DNA from: Bacteroidales bacterium | Lineage (GTDB): Bacteria; Bacteroidota; Bacteroidia; Bacteroidales; FEN-979 | NCBI GenBank assembly: GCA_028706295.1 | Contig: JAQWBQ010000010.1 | Coordinates: 1 to 64,000, forward strand | Direction of reading: 5' to 3' | DNA length: 64,000 nucleotides | Shown: piece after piece, positions 19,101 through 29,300 of the stretch | How positions within the stretch are numbered: the stretch's first letter is position 1 | Layout: every line of letters begins with the position of its first letter | Notes under the pieces: generated by a model | Told to the model about the DNA's origin: nothing | Databases searched by the model: none | What the model saw: only the letters and a program-made list of their open reading frames with translations | Made by a program: the position numbers and the translations under genes

Positions 19101-22100
19101 TTGCAGTTCCTGATCCCGAAGTAATGGTTCCTCCCGCAGAGATCGTCCAAAGATAATTCTGCATTCCGGGATCGGTTGTGTAAACTACGCCGGTCGTTTG
19201 TTGGCAGCTCTGAACGGGTCCGTCAATCCAGGGAACCGGAGCGGTTGTAATGGTGACATTTTTGATGGTCGGAGTAGCTGCAGTGCATCCTTTCTGGTTC
19301 ACATAATTTACGTCAACGGTATGAGATCCGGCACTGTACCAGATCACGGTAATTGAATGGGTCCCGGCGCCTGCAGTGATCACACCGGATGTCGAAACAT
19401 TCCAGGCATATGCAGTCATTCCGGTTTCGGTGGTATAATTCACCGGTATTGATGTACAACCCTGAACGGGTCCCGTAATGGTCGGGGTAACCAGTTCGTT
19501 GACGGTGACCGTTTTGGTCGATGGTACCGCTGTACACCCGTTGGAATTGGTATAGGAAACGTAGACTGTCTGCTGACCGGTGGCTGTCCAGTTGATCGTC
19601 ACCGTCGGTGAGTTGACACCCGAAATAATAGTTCCGCCCGGGGTCACGCTCCACAGATAGTTCGACATTCCGGTTTCTGTGCTGTAAGATGCATCAAAGG
19701 TCACACATCCGCTTGATCCACCTGTGATCAGCGGTACAGGCAGCGGATTTACCACAATGGTTTTCACTGTGGCTGATGAGGCTGAACAACCATTGACGTC
19801 GTTGTAATTTACCGTGATGCTTTGGGTTCCCGACGACAGCCAGTTGACTGATATGGCCGAAGTACCCTGCCCTGCTGCGATGACACCGCCGGTTGATACG
19901 GTCCAGATATAATTGCTCATGCCGGCTTCGGTCGTGTAAATGTTTCCCGTGGTGGCCGGACAACCGGTAGCCGGACCTGTAATCACCGGAACCGGAAGTT
20001 CCCGAACGGTCACCGTCAGTGTGGAAGGCTGGGAAGCGGTACAGAGATCGGAATTAACATAGTTGACTTTCACTGTTTTAATCCCAGATGAGGTCCAGGT
20101 AATCTGTACGGAGTCGCTTGTGGCGGTTCCACCGGCTGTTATGATCCCTCCCGGAGAAAGGGTCCAGGAATAGTTGGTTTTGCCGGCTTCCGTGCGATAT
20201 ATATTCCCGGTTGAATTCAGACAAACATCGGAGGGTCCGGTAACCGTAGGAACAGGTAACGGATGAACAGTACAGAAGAAGGTGGCAGGAGTGACCGCGT
20301 TGCATCCTGACAAATTAATATAATTAACTTTTACCCATTGATTTCCTGTGGAACTCCAGGCGACGACAATCGAGCTCGCGTGGCCAGACGGATTGGTGAG
20401 AATGGTGCCACCGGCTGAAACAGTCCATTCATATTGCATCATACCGGTTTGGGTGGTGTAGGTATTCCCGGTGGAGCCAACGCAAGCTGATGCGGTTCCG
20501 GTAAGTGTCGGAACCGGACGTTCATTGACGGATACATCAAAAATCGTCGGTACGACCGATAAACACCCGTGCTGATCGGTGTAACTGACTGTAACGTGCT
20601 GCAGGCCGGAAGCATTCCATGAAACCGTGATGCTGTGTGTTCCTGATCCGCCGGTGATGGTACCTCCTGACGAGACCGACCAGGTATATCCGGTCATCCC
20701 CGGATCGGTGGAATACTCAAACCCTGTTCCGCCGACACAGGCATAGTTTAAACCGGTAATGACGGGAACAGGGGCCGGATAGACCAGAATAGTTTTTGTT
20801 GCCGGAACCGGCGCCGAACAATTGCTGGTATTGGTGTAATTAACCGAAACCGTCCGGTTGCCCGCCTGTGTCCACTTGACAGAGATACTGCTGGTCCCCG
20901 AACCCGAGGTGATAATTCCACCCGGACCGACGGACCACTGATACAGCGCCATACCCGTTTCAGTCGTAAAGACGACGGTTCCATCGATACAAACGGTATC
21001 GGCACCGGTTATTGTAGGTTCAGGCGAAGGATAGACCGTGATTTGTTTTGATCCCGGAACCTGGGTAGGACAGCCGGAAGATCCGTTAATATAAGTGACG
21101 GAGATGGTATGGATGCCGGTAGTATTCCATCTTACGCTGATGGAATTCGTTGAAGCGCCCGAAATGATAGTGCCTCCGGAAGAGAGGGTCCATTCATAAT
21201 TGATCATACCCGACGTGGTAGAATATACCGATATTGCTCCGTTACACATGATTTCCGGACCGGTGATTATAGGAAGGGGTAAGGGCAGGACATTGATCGT
21301 TTTACTGGTTGCGACAGAGGCGTTGCATCCTGCCGGATTTGTATAATTGACCGTAATAGTTTGCGTTCCTGAGCCTGTCCAGTTCACGCTGATGGCATTG
21401 GTCCCCTGACCCGCCGTCAGGACACCTCCGGAAGTTACAGTCCAGGTATAATTCGACATTCCCGGTTCGGTAAAATAAACGACGCCGGCACTGGTCTGAC
21501 AGATCTGGCTTGTCCCGGTTATAGTCGGGGCAGGCGATCCGGATACTGTAACTTGTTTTACTGTCGGATTGGCCTGTGTACAACCGATCGGATCGGTATA
21601 AATCACGCTTACACTCCCGGTTCCGGCACTGTTCCAGGTAATGGTAACGGTGCGTGTATTGGAAGCTCCGACAATGGTTCCGCCTGAGGATACAGACCAG
21701 ATATAATTCTGCATTCCTGCCTCAGTGGTATAATTCTCACTATGACCGGTACAGGACTGCCCTGGTCCTGTAATCGTTGCCACAACATTGTTCTGGACTG
21801 TGACCGATTTGGTCGATGGAATAAGTGGAACACACCCGTTGGTGGTAGTGTAGACCACCGAAACATCCTGTTGACCGGGTGCCGACCATGCAATGGTGGC
21901 TGCAGCAGTGTTTGAACCGGAAATGATGGTTCCACCGGCTGTTACACTCCATTGATATCCGCTCATTCCCGTTGAGGTCTGATAAACTGTCTGGCTGCCA
22001 TTGCACACTGCTGCAGGGCCCAGGATCACGGGAACAGGCGCCGCAAGTACATTTACGGCCCTGGTGGCAGGGGTTGCCGGTTGGCATCCTTTCTGATTGG

Positions 22101-25100
22101 TATAGATTACAGAGATTGTTTTAGTCCCGGGCGTTACCCAGGTCACCGAGATCGATTCGGTTCCCTGACCCGAATCGATGGTTCCGCCCGGGGAAACGGA
22201 CCACAAATATCCGGTCATACCCGATTCCGTAGCATAGCTGTAACCAGGTATGCCCTGGCAAGGGGATGCAGGGCCAGAGATGACAGGTATCGGGAGCGGA
22301 TGAACCGTGACGGTTACCACTGCCGGGGCGGCGGCCAAACATCCCGATTCATTGGCGTAATTGACGGATACCTGCTTTGTTCCCGGGCCGGTCCAGGTAA
22401 CTGTGACGGAATTGCTGGAGGTGGTACCTCCGGAAGTGATGGTTCCTCCCGGTGAAACGATCCAGGTATAATTGCTTTTCCCGCTTTCGGTCATATAAAC
22501 ATTGCCGGCCGCATTCTGACAAACCGAGTCGGGGCCGCTCAATGTCGGCACAGGCCGGTTTGTGACCGTCACTGGAAATACTGCCGGCGTCAGGGCCTGA
22601 CAACCGGCGATACTGGTATAATTTACCCCTACCGATTGCGCACCAAGGGTATTCCATTGAACTGTTATTGTGCTTTCATGGATTGAAGGATTTGTCAGGA
22701 TCACACCGCCGGAAGAGACGGTCCAGCTGTAAGTACCCATCCCGGCCTGAGTATTGTAAGTGTTGTCCACAGAGCCGACGCAACTGGGTGTCGTTCCTGT
22801 GATCACAGGATTTGCCGGTCTTTCATTGACCGAAATATTATACTGGCTGGGTGTTGATGAGGTACATCCATATTGATCCGTGTAACTGACCCGCACATAT
22901 TGCAACCCGGTCGCCGTCCAGTCGACGGTAATGGTCGATGTTCCAAGGCCTGTTGATATCGTCCCTCCGGAAGATACTGACCAATTGTAACCGGTCATTC
23001 CCGGAGCCGTCGAAAACACACTCCCCTGCCCGCCTGAACAGGCAAAGGAAGGACCTGATATGACTGGGACAGGCGGTGCAAGTACCCTGATGATCTTATC
23101 AGCGTAGGAAGGACAAACATAGGTGGTAGTATAACTTACTGTCACCTTGCCGTTGCCTGCCTGGGTCCATTTTACCGAAATACTGCTGGTTCCCTGTCCC
23201 GAGGTGATGACGCCGCCGGTGACAGTCCATTGATACAAGGCCATTCCCGATTCTGTCGAAAAAATCAGGGTGCCATCCAGGCAAATGGTATCGCTTCCGG
23301 TAATGGTAGCCAGGGGCGTCGTATTCACGGTGACGTTTTTCACGGAAGGGATCAGAGTAGGACAACCGAAGGTATTCAGATAACTCACGCTGACGGTCTT
23401 GGCGCCGGAAGTGTTCCAGATCACTGAAATGGAATTGCTTCCTGATCCCGAGACAATAGTTCCACCGGTTGATACCGACCAGATATAATTGGTCATTCCC
23501 GTTTCGGTACTGTAATAAACCGTATTACCGGTACAGGCGACGGAAGATCCGGTGATTACCGGTTGTGGTGCTGGATATACGGTGATGGTCTTGGATGTAG
23601 GTGAAGCTGCATTACATCCGGAACCATTTTTGTAATTCACGGTGATGGTCTGTGTACCCGAACTGATCCAATCCACGCTGATAAAATGGCTCCCCTGCCC
23701 GGAAGTGATGATCCCGCCGGAGGTGATGGTCCAAACATAATCCGTCATCCCCTGTTCTGTAAAATAGATAACACCGGAACTTGAAGGGCAGATGGAAGTG
23801 GTTCCGGTGATGGTTGGTGAAGGAGCCGCGTAAACCTGTACAGTTTTTTGTGTTGGCGTCGTGGTGCTGCAACCGCCCGGATCGCTATACCTTACGGTGA
23901 CATATTGGCTTCCCGCGGAATTCCACCTGACGGTCACAGCATTGGTATTGGCAGATCCGATCAGGGTACCTCCGGATGAAACGGTCCAAACGTACCCCGA
24001 CATTCCGGTTTCGGTACTGTAAACTGCGGTATATCCGGTACAGGATGGATCGGGACCGATGATGGTGGGGATGACCGTTGACTGCACCGTAACGGCTTTT
24101 GAGGCAGGGGTCGATGCGGTACAACCATTCGTATTGGTATAATTGACGGTAATAAATTGATTGCCTGTCGAGGTCCAGGTAACGGAGATGGAGTTTCCTG
24201 TGGCCGCACCGTCGATAGTCCCTCCGCTTACCGACCAGGTGTACCCGTTCATCCCGGCTTCGGTGGTATAAACATTACCTGAAGTACTGACGCATGCCGT
24301 CGCAGCGCCTGAAATGGTGGGTACGGGTAAGGAGTTGACGGTGATCTTAACCGCATTGGTATTGAGGGTTCCGCAGGATCCCGAACTGGTCTGGGCCTGA
24401 CGAAACCAGGTTGAAACACTCATCGATCCGGGTTGATAAGTCATGTTGGTAGCCCCCGCGATCGGAAAGAAATTCAGGTTGTCGGTCGATTGTTCCCACT
24501 GGAACGAGTACGGTGTCAATCCTCCGGTAGGTACCGTTGCTGTAAGCGGCAGAGGTATCTGATTATAACAGACAGATTGGTTCGATACTGCGGTTCCGGC
24601 GACAAACTGCGGATAGATGGTGATGTTATAGGTCGAAACCGGACCGGTGCACCCATTGGCCGAGGGGGTGATGGAAATTACGGCAGAGATCGGGACTGCC
24701 GAACTGTTAGCTGCAGTGAACGAAGGGATGGAAGATCCGGTTCCCGAAGCAGCAAGTCCGATCGCCGTATTGCTGTTCGTCCATGAGAAGGTGGTACCCG
24801 TCACCGGACTGGTCAGTGGGGTTGCGGGGGCGATTACTCCGCTGCAAAAAATCTGATCGGTTACAAGGTTTGCTGTTGGCGTGGGTTTCAGGGTCACGAT
24901 GACGCCGGTCGAACCCGAACAACCGGATATGGCATATTCTGTGACGGTCAGCGTGGCCGTCTGATCCACCGAAGTGTTGTTGGTCCACACCACATTCACG
25001 GGCGAGCCGGTGGATCCGCCGGTGAACGCTCCATACCAGGATCCGGAGACCGGTAGCAATGACCAGGAGAAGGTTGAGCCGGTCGAGCCGGTGACAGAAT

Positions 25101-26043
25101 AGGGTGTGGTTATTCCGGGACAGATCAGCAACGATCCACTGATAGATGGTGTGGGTGAAGCGATTACTGTGATGTTCCGGATGGCGCTGGTCGCGGTGCA
25201 TGATCCATCCTGAACATTTGAATAACTTACGGTAACGGAAGCTGTGCCCGCAACTGTACCTCCCAGCAGTGTTATGGAAGAGGTTCCCTGACCTGTAAAA
25301 GAGATGACATTGGGTGCAGACCCCGTCACCGTCCATACAAAATTGTAATAGGTAATTCCCGACGGAGGTGCCGGTGCGTTCAGAACAGTGGAGGCGCCTG
25401 CACATAACCGATCCGTACCTCCGGTGATGGCGCTTCCGTTGGCCGGAGGTGCCAAAACCGAAACATTTTGAAAAACAGGATTCGAATAACAAACCGTGGA
25501 TCCTTCACCGGGCCTTGAGGCCTGAAGTGCAATCGTATAGGTTCCCGGTGTCGTTGGCCAGGTAACGATTCCCATTGTCCCAGACCAAACCGGGGGCGAC
25601 CCTCCGGCCACCACCCAATCGTAATCTTCACCCGCAACAGGATATGCTACAGAATAGGGATAACTTGACCCGGTACAAACCTGGAAGACCCCTAAGATCG
25701 CCGGTGTGGCTACACCTATCAGGACAGTTTTTGAGGCAGGACCGGAACCGGTTACGACATTTATTGTTCCGGTACCGGGTAACGATCCCCAGTCAACCGT
25801 TATTACGGGAGTATTCCCTATGACCGTCACCGGAGTGGCCCCGGTCGAGGTGATGGTCCAGGAATAGGGAAAAGTTCCGCCAACAGCGGTATAAACATTG
25901 ACACCCGCGTCGACACAAACACTTTCAGGCCCGCTGATGGTGACCTGTGCAGCAACCCGCTGCGATAATCCTACTCCTAAAACCCAGAATGCAATAATCA
26001 TTACCAGGTTATATGCATTCATTTTACCCGTATATGTTTTCAT
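16195..26043 (-). CDS. Giant T9SS-exported PKD-like repeat protein (3282 aa)
   Basis: A signal peptide (MKTYTGKMNAYN then a hydrophobic stretch ending VAAQ) is followed by four divergent PKD-like modules, one 'WTNSNTAIGL'-type module and one 'YQPGSMSVSTWFRQ'-type module. By my count 29 tandem modules of about 84 residues come next, then one 'YSVNPIPEATGYDW' module, an Ig-like segment and a type A T9SS sorting domain (VYPNPADNNITLEL). The 84-residue consensus is P.P.ITG...C.G....Y.TE.GM..Y.W.VS.GG.I..G.GT..I.V.W...G...V.VNYTN..GC.A..P..K.VTV, close to the Bacteroidota PKD-like family (Pfam PKD_6). Nearly every module has one Cys near its start and one in the GC motif, so an intramodule disulfide is possible. 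Modules fall into nine position classes that repeat in order three times. A surface or matrix adhesin role is inferred from architecture. It is first in a probable operon with the aspartyl protease and CBM-repeat genes. Confidence 0.92.
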   Translation of the reverse strand: MKTYTGKMNAYNLVMIIAFWVLGVGLSQRVAAQVTISGPESVCVDAGVNVYTAVGGTFPYSWTITSTGATPVTVIGNTPVITVDWGSLPGTGTINVVTGSGPASKTVLIGVATPAILGVFQVCTGSSYPYSVAYPVAGEDYDWVVAGGSPPVWSGTMGIVTWPTTPGTYTIALQASRPGEGSTVCYSNPVFQNVSVLAPPANGSAITGGTDRLCAGASTVLNAPAPPSGITYYNFVWTVTGSAPNVISFTGQGTSSITLLGGTVAGTASVTVSYSNVQDGSCTATSAIRNITVIASPTPSISGSLLICPGITTPYSVTGSTGSTFSWSLLPVSGSWYGAFTGGSTGSPVNVVWTNNTSVDQTATLTVTEYAISGCSGSTGVIVTLKPTPTANLVTDQIFCSGVIAPATPLTSPVTGTTFSWTNSNTAIGLAASGTGSSIPSFTAANSSAVPISAVISITPSANGCTGPVSTYNITIYPQFVAGTAVSNQSVCYNQIPLPLTATVPTGGLTPYSFQWEQSTDNLNFFPIAGATNMTYQPGSMSVSTWFRQAQTSSGSCGTLNTNAVKITVNSLPVPTISGAATACVSTSGNVYTTEAGMNGYTWSVSGGTIDGAATGNSISVTWTSTGNQFITVNYTNTNGCTASTPASKAVTVQSTVIPTIIGPDPSCTGYTAVYSTETGMSGYVWTVSSGGTLIGSANTNAVTVRWNSAGSQYVTVRYSDPGGCSTTTPTQKTVQVYAAPSPTITGTTSICPSSSGVIYFTEQGMTDYVWTITSGGIITSGQGSHFISVDWISSGTQTITVNYKNGSGCNAASPTSKTITVYPAPQPVITGSSVACTGNTVYYSTETGMTNYIWSVSTGGTIVSGSGSNSISVIWNTSGAKTVSVSYLNTFGCPTLIPSVKNVTVNTTPLATITGSDTICLDGTLIFSTESGMALYQWTVTGGVITSGQGTSSISVKWTQAGNGKVTVSYTTTYVCPSYADKIIRVLAPPVPVISGPSFACSGGQGSVFSTAPGMTGYNWSVSSGGTISTGLGTSTITVDWTATGLQYVRVSYTDQYGCTSSTPSQYNISVNERPANPVITGTTPSCVGSVDNTYNTQAGMGTYSWTVSSGGVILTNPSIHESTITVQWNTLGAQSVGVNYTSIAGCQALTPAVFPVTVTNRPVPTLSGPDSVCQNAAGNVYMTESGKSNYTWIVSPGGTITSGGTTSSNSVTVTWTGPGTKQVSVNYANESGCLAAAPAVVTVTVHPLPIPVISGPASPCQGIPGYSYATESGMTGYLWSVSPGGTIDSGQGTESISVTWVTPGTKTISVIYTNQKGCQPATPATRAVNVLAAPVPVILGPAAVCNGSQTVYQTSTGMSGYQWSVTAGGTIISGSNTAAATIAWSAPGQQDVSVVYTTTNGCVPLIPSTKSVTVQNNVVATITGPGQSCTGHSENYTTEAGMQNYIWSVSSGGTIVGASNTRTVTITWNSAGTGSVSVIYTDPIGCTQANPTVKQVTVSGSPAPTITGTSQICQTSAGVVYFTEPGMSNYTWTVTSGGVLTAGQGTNAISVNWTGSGTQTITVNYTNPAGCNASVATSKTINVLPLPLPIITGPEIMCNGAISVYSTTSGMINYEWTLSSGGTIISGASTNSISVRWNTTGIHTISVTYINGSSGCPTQVPGSKQITVYPSPEPTITGADTVCIDGTVVFTTETGMALYQWSVGPGGIITSGSGTSSISVKWTQAGNRTVSVNYTNTSNCSAPVPATKTILVYPAPVPVITGLNYACVGGTGFEYSTDPGMTGYTWSVSSGGTITGGSGTHSITVSWNASGLQHVTVSYTDQHGCLSVVPTIFDVSVNERPVPTLTGTASACVGSTGNTYTTQTGMMQYEWTVSAGGTILTNPSGHASSIVVAWSSTGNQWVKVNYINLSGCNAVTPATFFCTVHPLPVPTVTGPSDVCLNSTGNIYRTEAGKTNYSWTLSPGGIITAGGTATSDSVQITWTSSGIKTVKVNYVNSDLCTASQPSTLTVTVRELPVPVITGPATGCPATTGNIYTTEAGMSNYIWTVSTGGVIAAGQGTSAISVNWLSSGTQSITVNYNDVNGCSASSATVKTIVVNPLPVPLITGGSSGCVTFDASYSTETGMSNYLWSVTPGGTIISGVNSPTVTINWTATGQQTVYVSYTNSNGCTAVPSTKTVTVNELVTPTITGPVQGCTSIPVNYTTETGMTAYAWNVSTSGVITAGAGTHSITVIWYSAGSHTVDVNYVNQKGCTAATPTIKNVTITTAPVPWIDGPVQSCQQTTGVVYTTDPGMQNYLWTISAGGTITSGSGTATVTVTWSVPGNQWISVNYTDPAGCHAASATVKNVVVAAAPVPVITGLSQLCNGTTAVYYCEAGMSAYSWTITPGGIITSGAGTNAITVDWISAGTQSITVLYTDFNGCTALTPSQKTVTVHPLPVPTITNDPVACVNGITTFITEPGMNSYQWTVSTGGTIIAGAGTRSIVVSWTTAGTKTITVSYMDPNGCYPQQVTLKTISVSALPVPSIIGNGTACLGSAGNVYSTEPGMSNYLWTVTSGGTITSGAGTQTITVTWNTLTPQVVSVNYTNPAGCTASAPTQFGVTINPLPVPVLTGNATACAGSINNVYVTDPGMTNYIWNVSPGGTILTSTTTNTSSITVAWNTAGSQWVSVNYTNANGCTAAAPTLKSVVVQSSPNPVIVGISSACAGTTGVAYSTDPGFVNYLWSISPGGSITAGTGTNIITVTWITAGTQSVTVNYTNSNGCSAGQPTMKTVTVHALPVPTITGSSLSCLGGTTTHTTEAGMTGYQWTVSAGGTILSGSSSNSIQVQWTTAGPKTVTVNYTNVNGCMAATPSTRTVTVYSQPVPTILGATSLCSGATGVVYSTEGGMINYLWSVTAGGLITSGTGTNMITVNWTIAGVQGISVNYTDAHGCTAAIPTNLPVAVNAVPVPTITGNTNPCMTSGNYSYLTEQGMLNYQWTVTSGGIIVGGQGTRNVQIYWTAPGAQTVTVTYTTPAGCNSLLSSLAVLVRSIPGTPGPIAGDTLICKPLTGVVYSVNPIPEATGYDWAVPAGATITGGANTNIITVSYGENAQSGNISVFGINTCGNGPYSPVLHVSVHPYPDAPVVTVIEPDTLVSSAPAGNQWYRDNQPIPGATAQQYVAYVPGQYFVIASPYGCASDPSNVIGVYPVGVGTQEAIRCQVYPNPADNNITLELAGARRGASLDIWLVDNLGNKRLVAKQFEVQGDTKLNVELGNPPAGLYQLILQWDQTRIIKKLIILNQE
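17209..24081 (-). repeat. Three nine-module super-repeats of about 2.29 kb
   Basis: Within the 3282-residue gene, modules 2-10, 11-19 and 20-28 align class by class. Approximate boundaries are 24081, 21795, 19498 and 17209, giving nearly equal lengths of about 2286-2297 bp. Diagnostic features recur at the same place. Position 2 has ICxxxxGVxYFTExGM or a close variant. Position 4 has the GMALYQW/WTQAG pair in the first two blocks. Position 6 starts RP in the first two blocks and has ILTNPS.H in place of the usual I.SG.GT. Position 7 has GK instead of GM in the first two blocks. The third block is the most diverged. Boundaries were estimated by eye. Confidence 0.8.
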
Positions 26044-26321
26044 CGGTAAATGGTTTGATATTTTTAGGTCAATTCCTGTTTCCTGAAGCTAAATTAACAC
26101 AATTTTCCCTGCCAGTTGGTCATTCATCAATATTATTCCTGCCGGCCCAGATTGTATGATCCTCCCACCTGACCGGGTTCCCGGAAATAATTAATCCTTC
26201 CGTGATTATTGAAATCCGGAATTCAGGATGCAAATAACTGTCAGAAAAGGCTTAAATAATCCCGGACCCTGAAGTTTTTTCTAACATGATCCTGTTAATT
26301 GCTGAATTTCAGGATCTGATC
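26044..26321. other. Intergenic spacer between the two giant genes
   Basis: 278 bp separate the stop of the 3727-residue gene from the start of the 3282-residue gene, both on the minus strand. The spacer should hold the promoter of the downstream operon, but no exact TAnnTTTG box, strong terminator hairpin or ORF was found. Confidence 0.5.
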
Positions 26322-29300
26322 TCATTGCTTCACAATCCTGAATGTCTGTACCTGGTCCCCGCTTATGATCCTGAGAATATAGATCCCGGTCGGGCGACCC
26401 TCTATCGATACTTTATGGGTACCGCCTTCCCGAAGTTCACCTGTGAAGATCCGCTCGCCCTTCATGGAGTAAATATCAATCCGTGAATCAATGTTTACGC
26501 GCTCTCCGGGACATTCAACATTGAAAATACCAGTGTTAGGATTTGGATAAACTTTAAATCCGCTCACCGGGATTTCAGTTACCGGCGTCTCGATTGAAGT
26601 CGGAACGGTAACAATTGATGGCATGTTCATTCCACAATACATGCCATTTGTCGTAATGTATCCATGCAGGTATCCACCGGGTTGTACGCTTGTACCCGGT
26701 AACATCAGAATGTTCTGGCCGGCAATGAAAGTAGCAGATCCACCGGACTGAACAATAAAATGGGTACCGCTGCCGGCGACCACAATGGTTTGGACGGCAT
26801 CGTAACACGCGCTTTGCCCGGCGCCGATCGTGATATTCTGAACCATCACAAGGGAGGGTGGTAATACCTTGACCGGAAACACCGTAGGTGAAACAGAATG
26901 ACACCCCGAAGCATTGATGACATCAAGATTGACAGTCTGGTTGCCGGTAGTATTCCAGCTCACCTGGATCGAATAGGTTCCTGCGCCTCCCACGATGGTG
27001 CCACCTGCAGAGACGGACCATTGATAACCGATCATTCCGGCATCCGTTGTATAGGTGGTGGTGGTACCAACCGTGGTTTCTGAAAGCCCTGAGATTACGG
27101 GAACAGGCGTCGGGAGAACCGTGATCGTCTTGGCAGTCGGAAATTCTGCGCGACAACCTCCCGGCGTTGTATAATTGACGGTCATCCCTGAGAAACCGGG
27201 AGTTTGCCATACAACAGTGACAGCATAAGTGCCCTGTCCGCCTGTGATGACACCCCCGGGTAAAACAGTCCACTGATAATTGGTCATCCCGGGTTCTGTA
27301 ACATAGACTTCTACCGAAGAAGCGCATGGCAATGAATTTCCCGTTATGGAAGGTACCGGAGGAGAAAGCACCGATATCGGCTTGATCGTGGGAACCGGAT
27401 TGGAACATCCCTGAGCATCTATGTAGTTCACTTCCATTGACTGGGGTCCGGTGGTATTCCACTGTACAAAAACCGAATAGCTATGTTCGCCTGAAAGGAT
27501 GGTTCCACCCGGGGAGACCGACCAATTGTACTGACTCATACCGGTTTCGGTAGTGTAATTGAAAACGCCTGCCGTACAAGGCTGCGACGGACCCTGGATG
27601 GAAGGCACCGGGTAAGGTGATACCCATACATTTTTCACGGTTTGGCTGGAGGTCTGGCAACCCAGTGTATTGGTGTAATTCACGGTAAGGGTTTGTGTTC
27701 CCGGGGTGATCCACGATACGGTAATGCTACGGGTTCCATTACCTGCTGTGATTATTCCTCCGGGAGAAACGACCCAGGCATAGTTTGACATACCGGGATC
27801 GGTAAAGTAAACAACTCCGGTCGAACCTTCACAAACCGTTGATGGTCCTGTGATTACGGGCGCCGGTAATGGATTCACGGTAACCGGAAAGACTACGGGC
27901 GTAAGCGCCTGGCAACCGGTTTGCGGATTGGCGTAATTCACCGTCACGGTTCTGAACCCGGATTGCGTCCACCGGACCAGGATCACGGCAGTACCGATCC
28001 CGGAGGTAATGATGCCGCCGCTTCCGACACTCCAGTTGTAAAGCGACATGCCTGTTTCGGTCGAATAGGCCACGGTCTGGTTCAGGCACACCTGCCAGGG
28101 TCCCGAAATGGTCGGAACCACCGGTTGATTAACATATACAGTTTTAACCGAAGGAGTGGCTGGCACACACCCATGCTGATCGATGTACGAAACGGTCACC
28201 GTCTGAACTCCCGCGTTATTCCAGGTAACATTAATGGAACCTGTATGTTGGCCACTGGTGATCGTCCCGCCGGCTGAAACAGTCCAGGTATATCCCGTCA
28301 TACCGGGATCGGTGTTATAAATCATTCCTCCGACACCGGGACAAACGTTAACCGGACCGGTCAGAAGCGGTACCGGCAATGGATATACCACCATAGCAAC
28401 GGGGCCTGATGTTGCAGGATTTCCGGAGAGACAGGGAGAAGGCAGGCTCGAAGTAAGCACACAGGTCACCACATCGTTTACCGCCGGAACGTAACTGAAA
28501 ACAGGATTGTTACTTCCTGCGTTCACGCCGTTGACTTTCCATTGATACACCGGATTCTGGCCGCCATTGACAGGATAAGCCGTAAAGGTAACGGAAGTTC
28601 CCGCACAGACCGGATTTACCGATGGAATTACAGTGACGCGGATAGGCGGATAGGCGGAACACGTATCTTTCAGACATCTTACCGATAATCCCAATGATTT
28701 ATTGTTTGGATTCCGTCCCACAGCGTTCAAACTGCTGGTCAGGTAACGGGTCCAGGCGTTGGTTGAACTATTCTGGGTTGATGAGTAGTTATATCCGAAT
28801 TCTTTCAGGGATCCGAACATTCCGTCGGCGAAACGCAATCCACCGCCTAAGCAGGTGAATCCGCTGGTATTGACGGCCCCGGTATTGGGCGATAACCAAT
28901 GCGATGTGCCGACCTCTTTCATTTTCCCGCCGGCAACACTTTCTCCGCTCAGATAGGTAGTCAGTACCGACCATTCGTCGTCGGCAGGGATATGCCATCC
29001 CTGAGGACATATCCCCTGAACTCCGGGAATGATAAGATATTGCATCATTTCGTTCCATTGGTACAATCCACCGTAAACGGAACAGTTTGATTCCAGATCC
29101 TGATAACAGTATTTTTCAAGTATACCATTTTGCGATTGTTCCTGATTTCCGTTGATGCGGGTTCCGGCATCCAGATTCTCTTTGAACCAGCATTGGGTCC
29201 CGATTTGTACCGTATGATAGGTCTTACCCATATAGGTCACGGTAGGAATACCCGGACAGGACACCCCGTAAAGGATCCCCATGATAATCGTATTCGAAGT

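Noticed and set aside
26095-26114. Sigma-54-like site upstream of the 3282-residue gene (TGGCAGGGAAAATTGT, minus strand)
   Set aside because: The distance between the GG and the TTG is one base too long for a -24/-12 promoter and the -12 C is absent.
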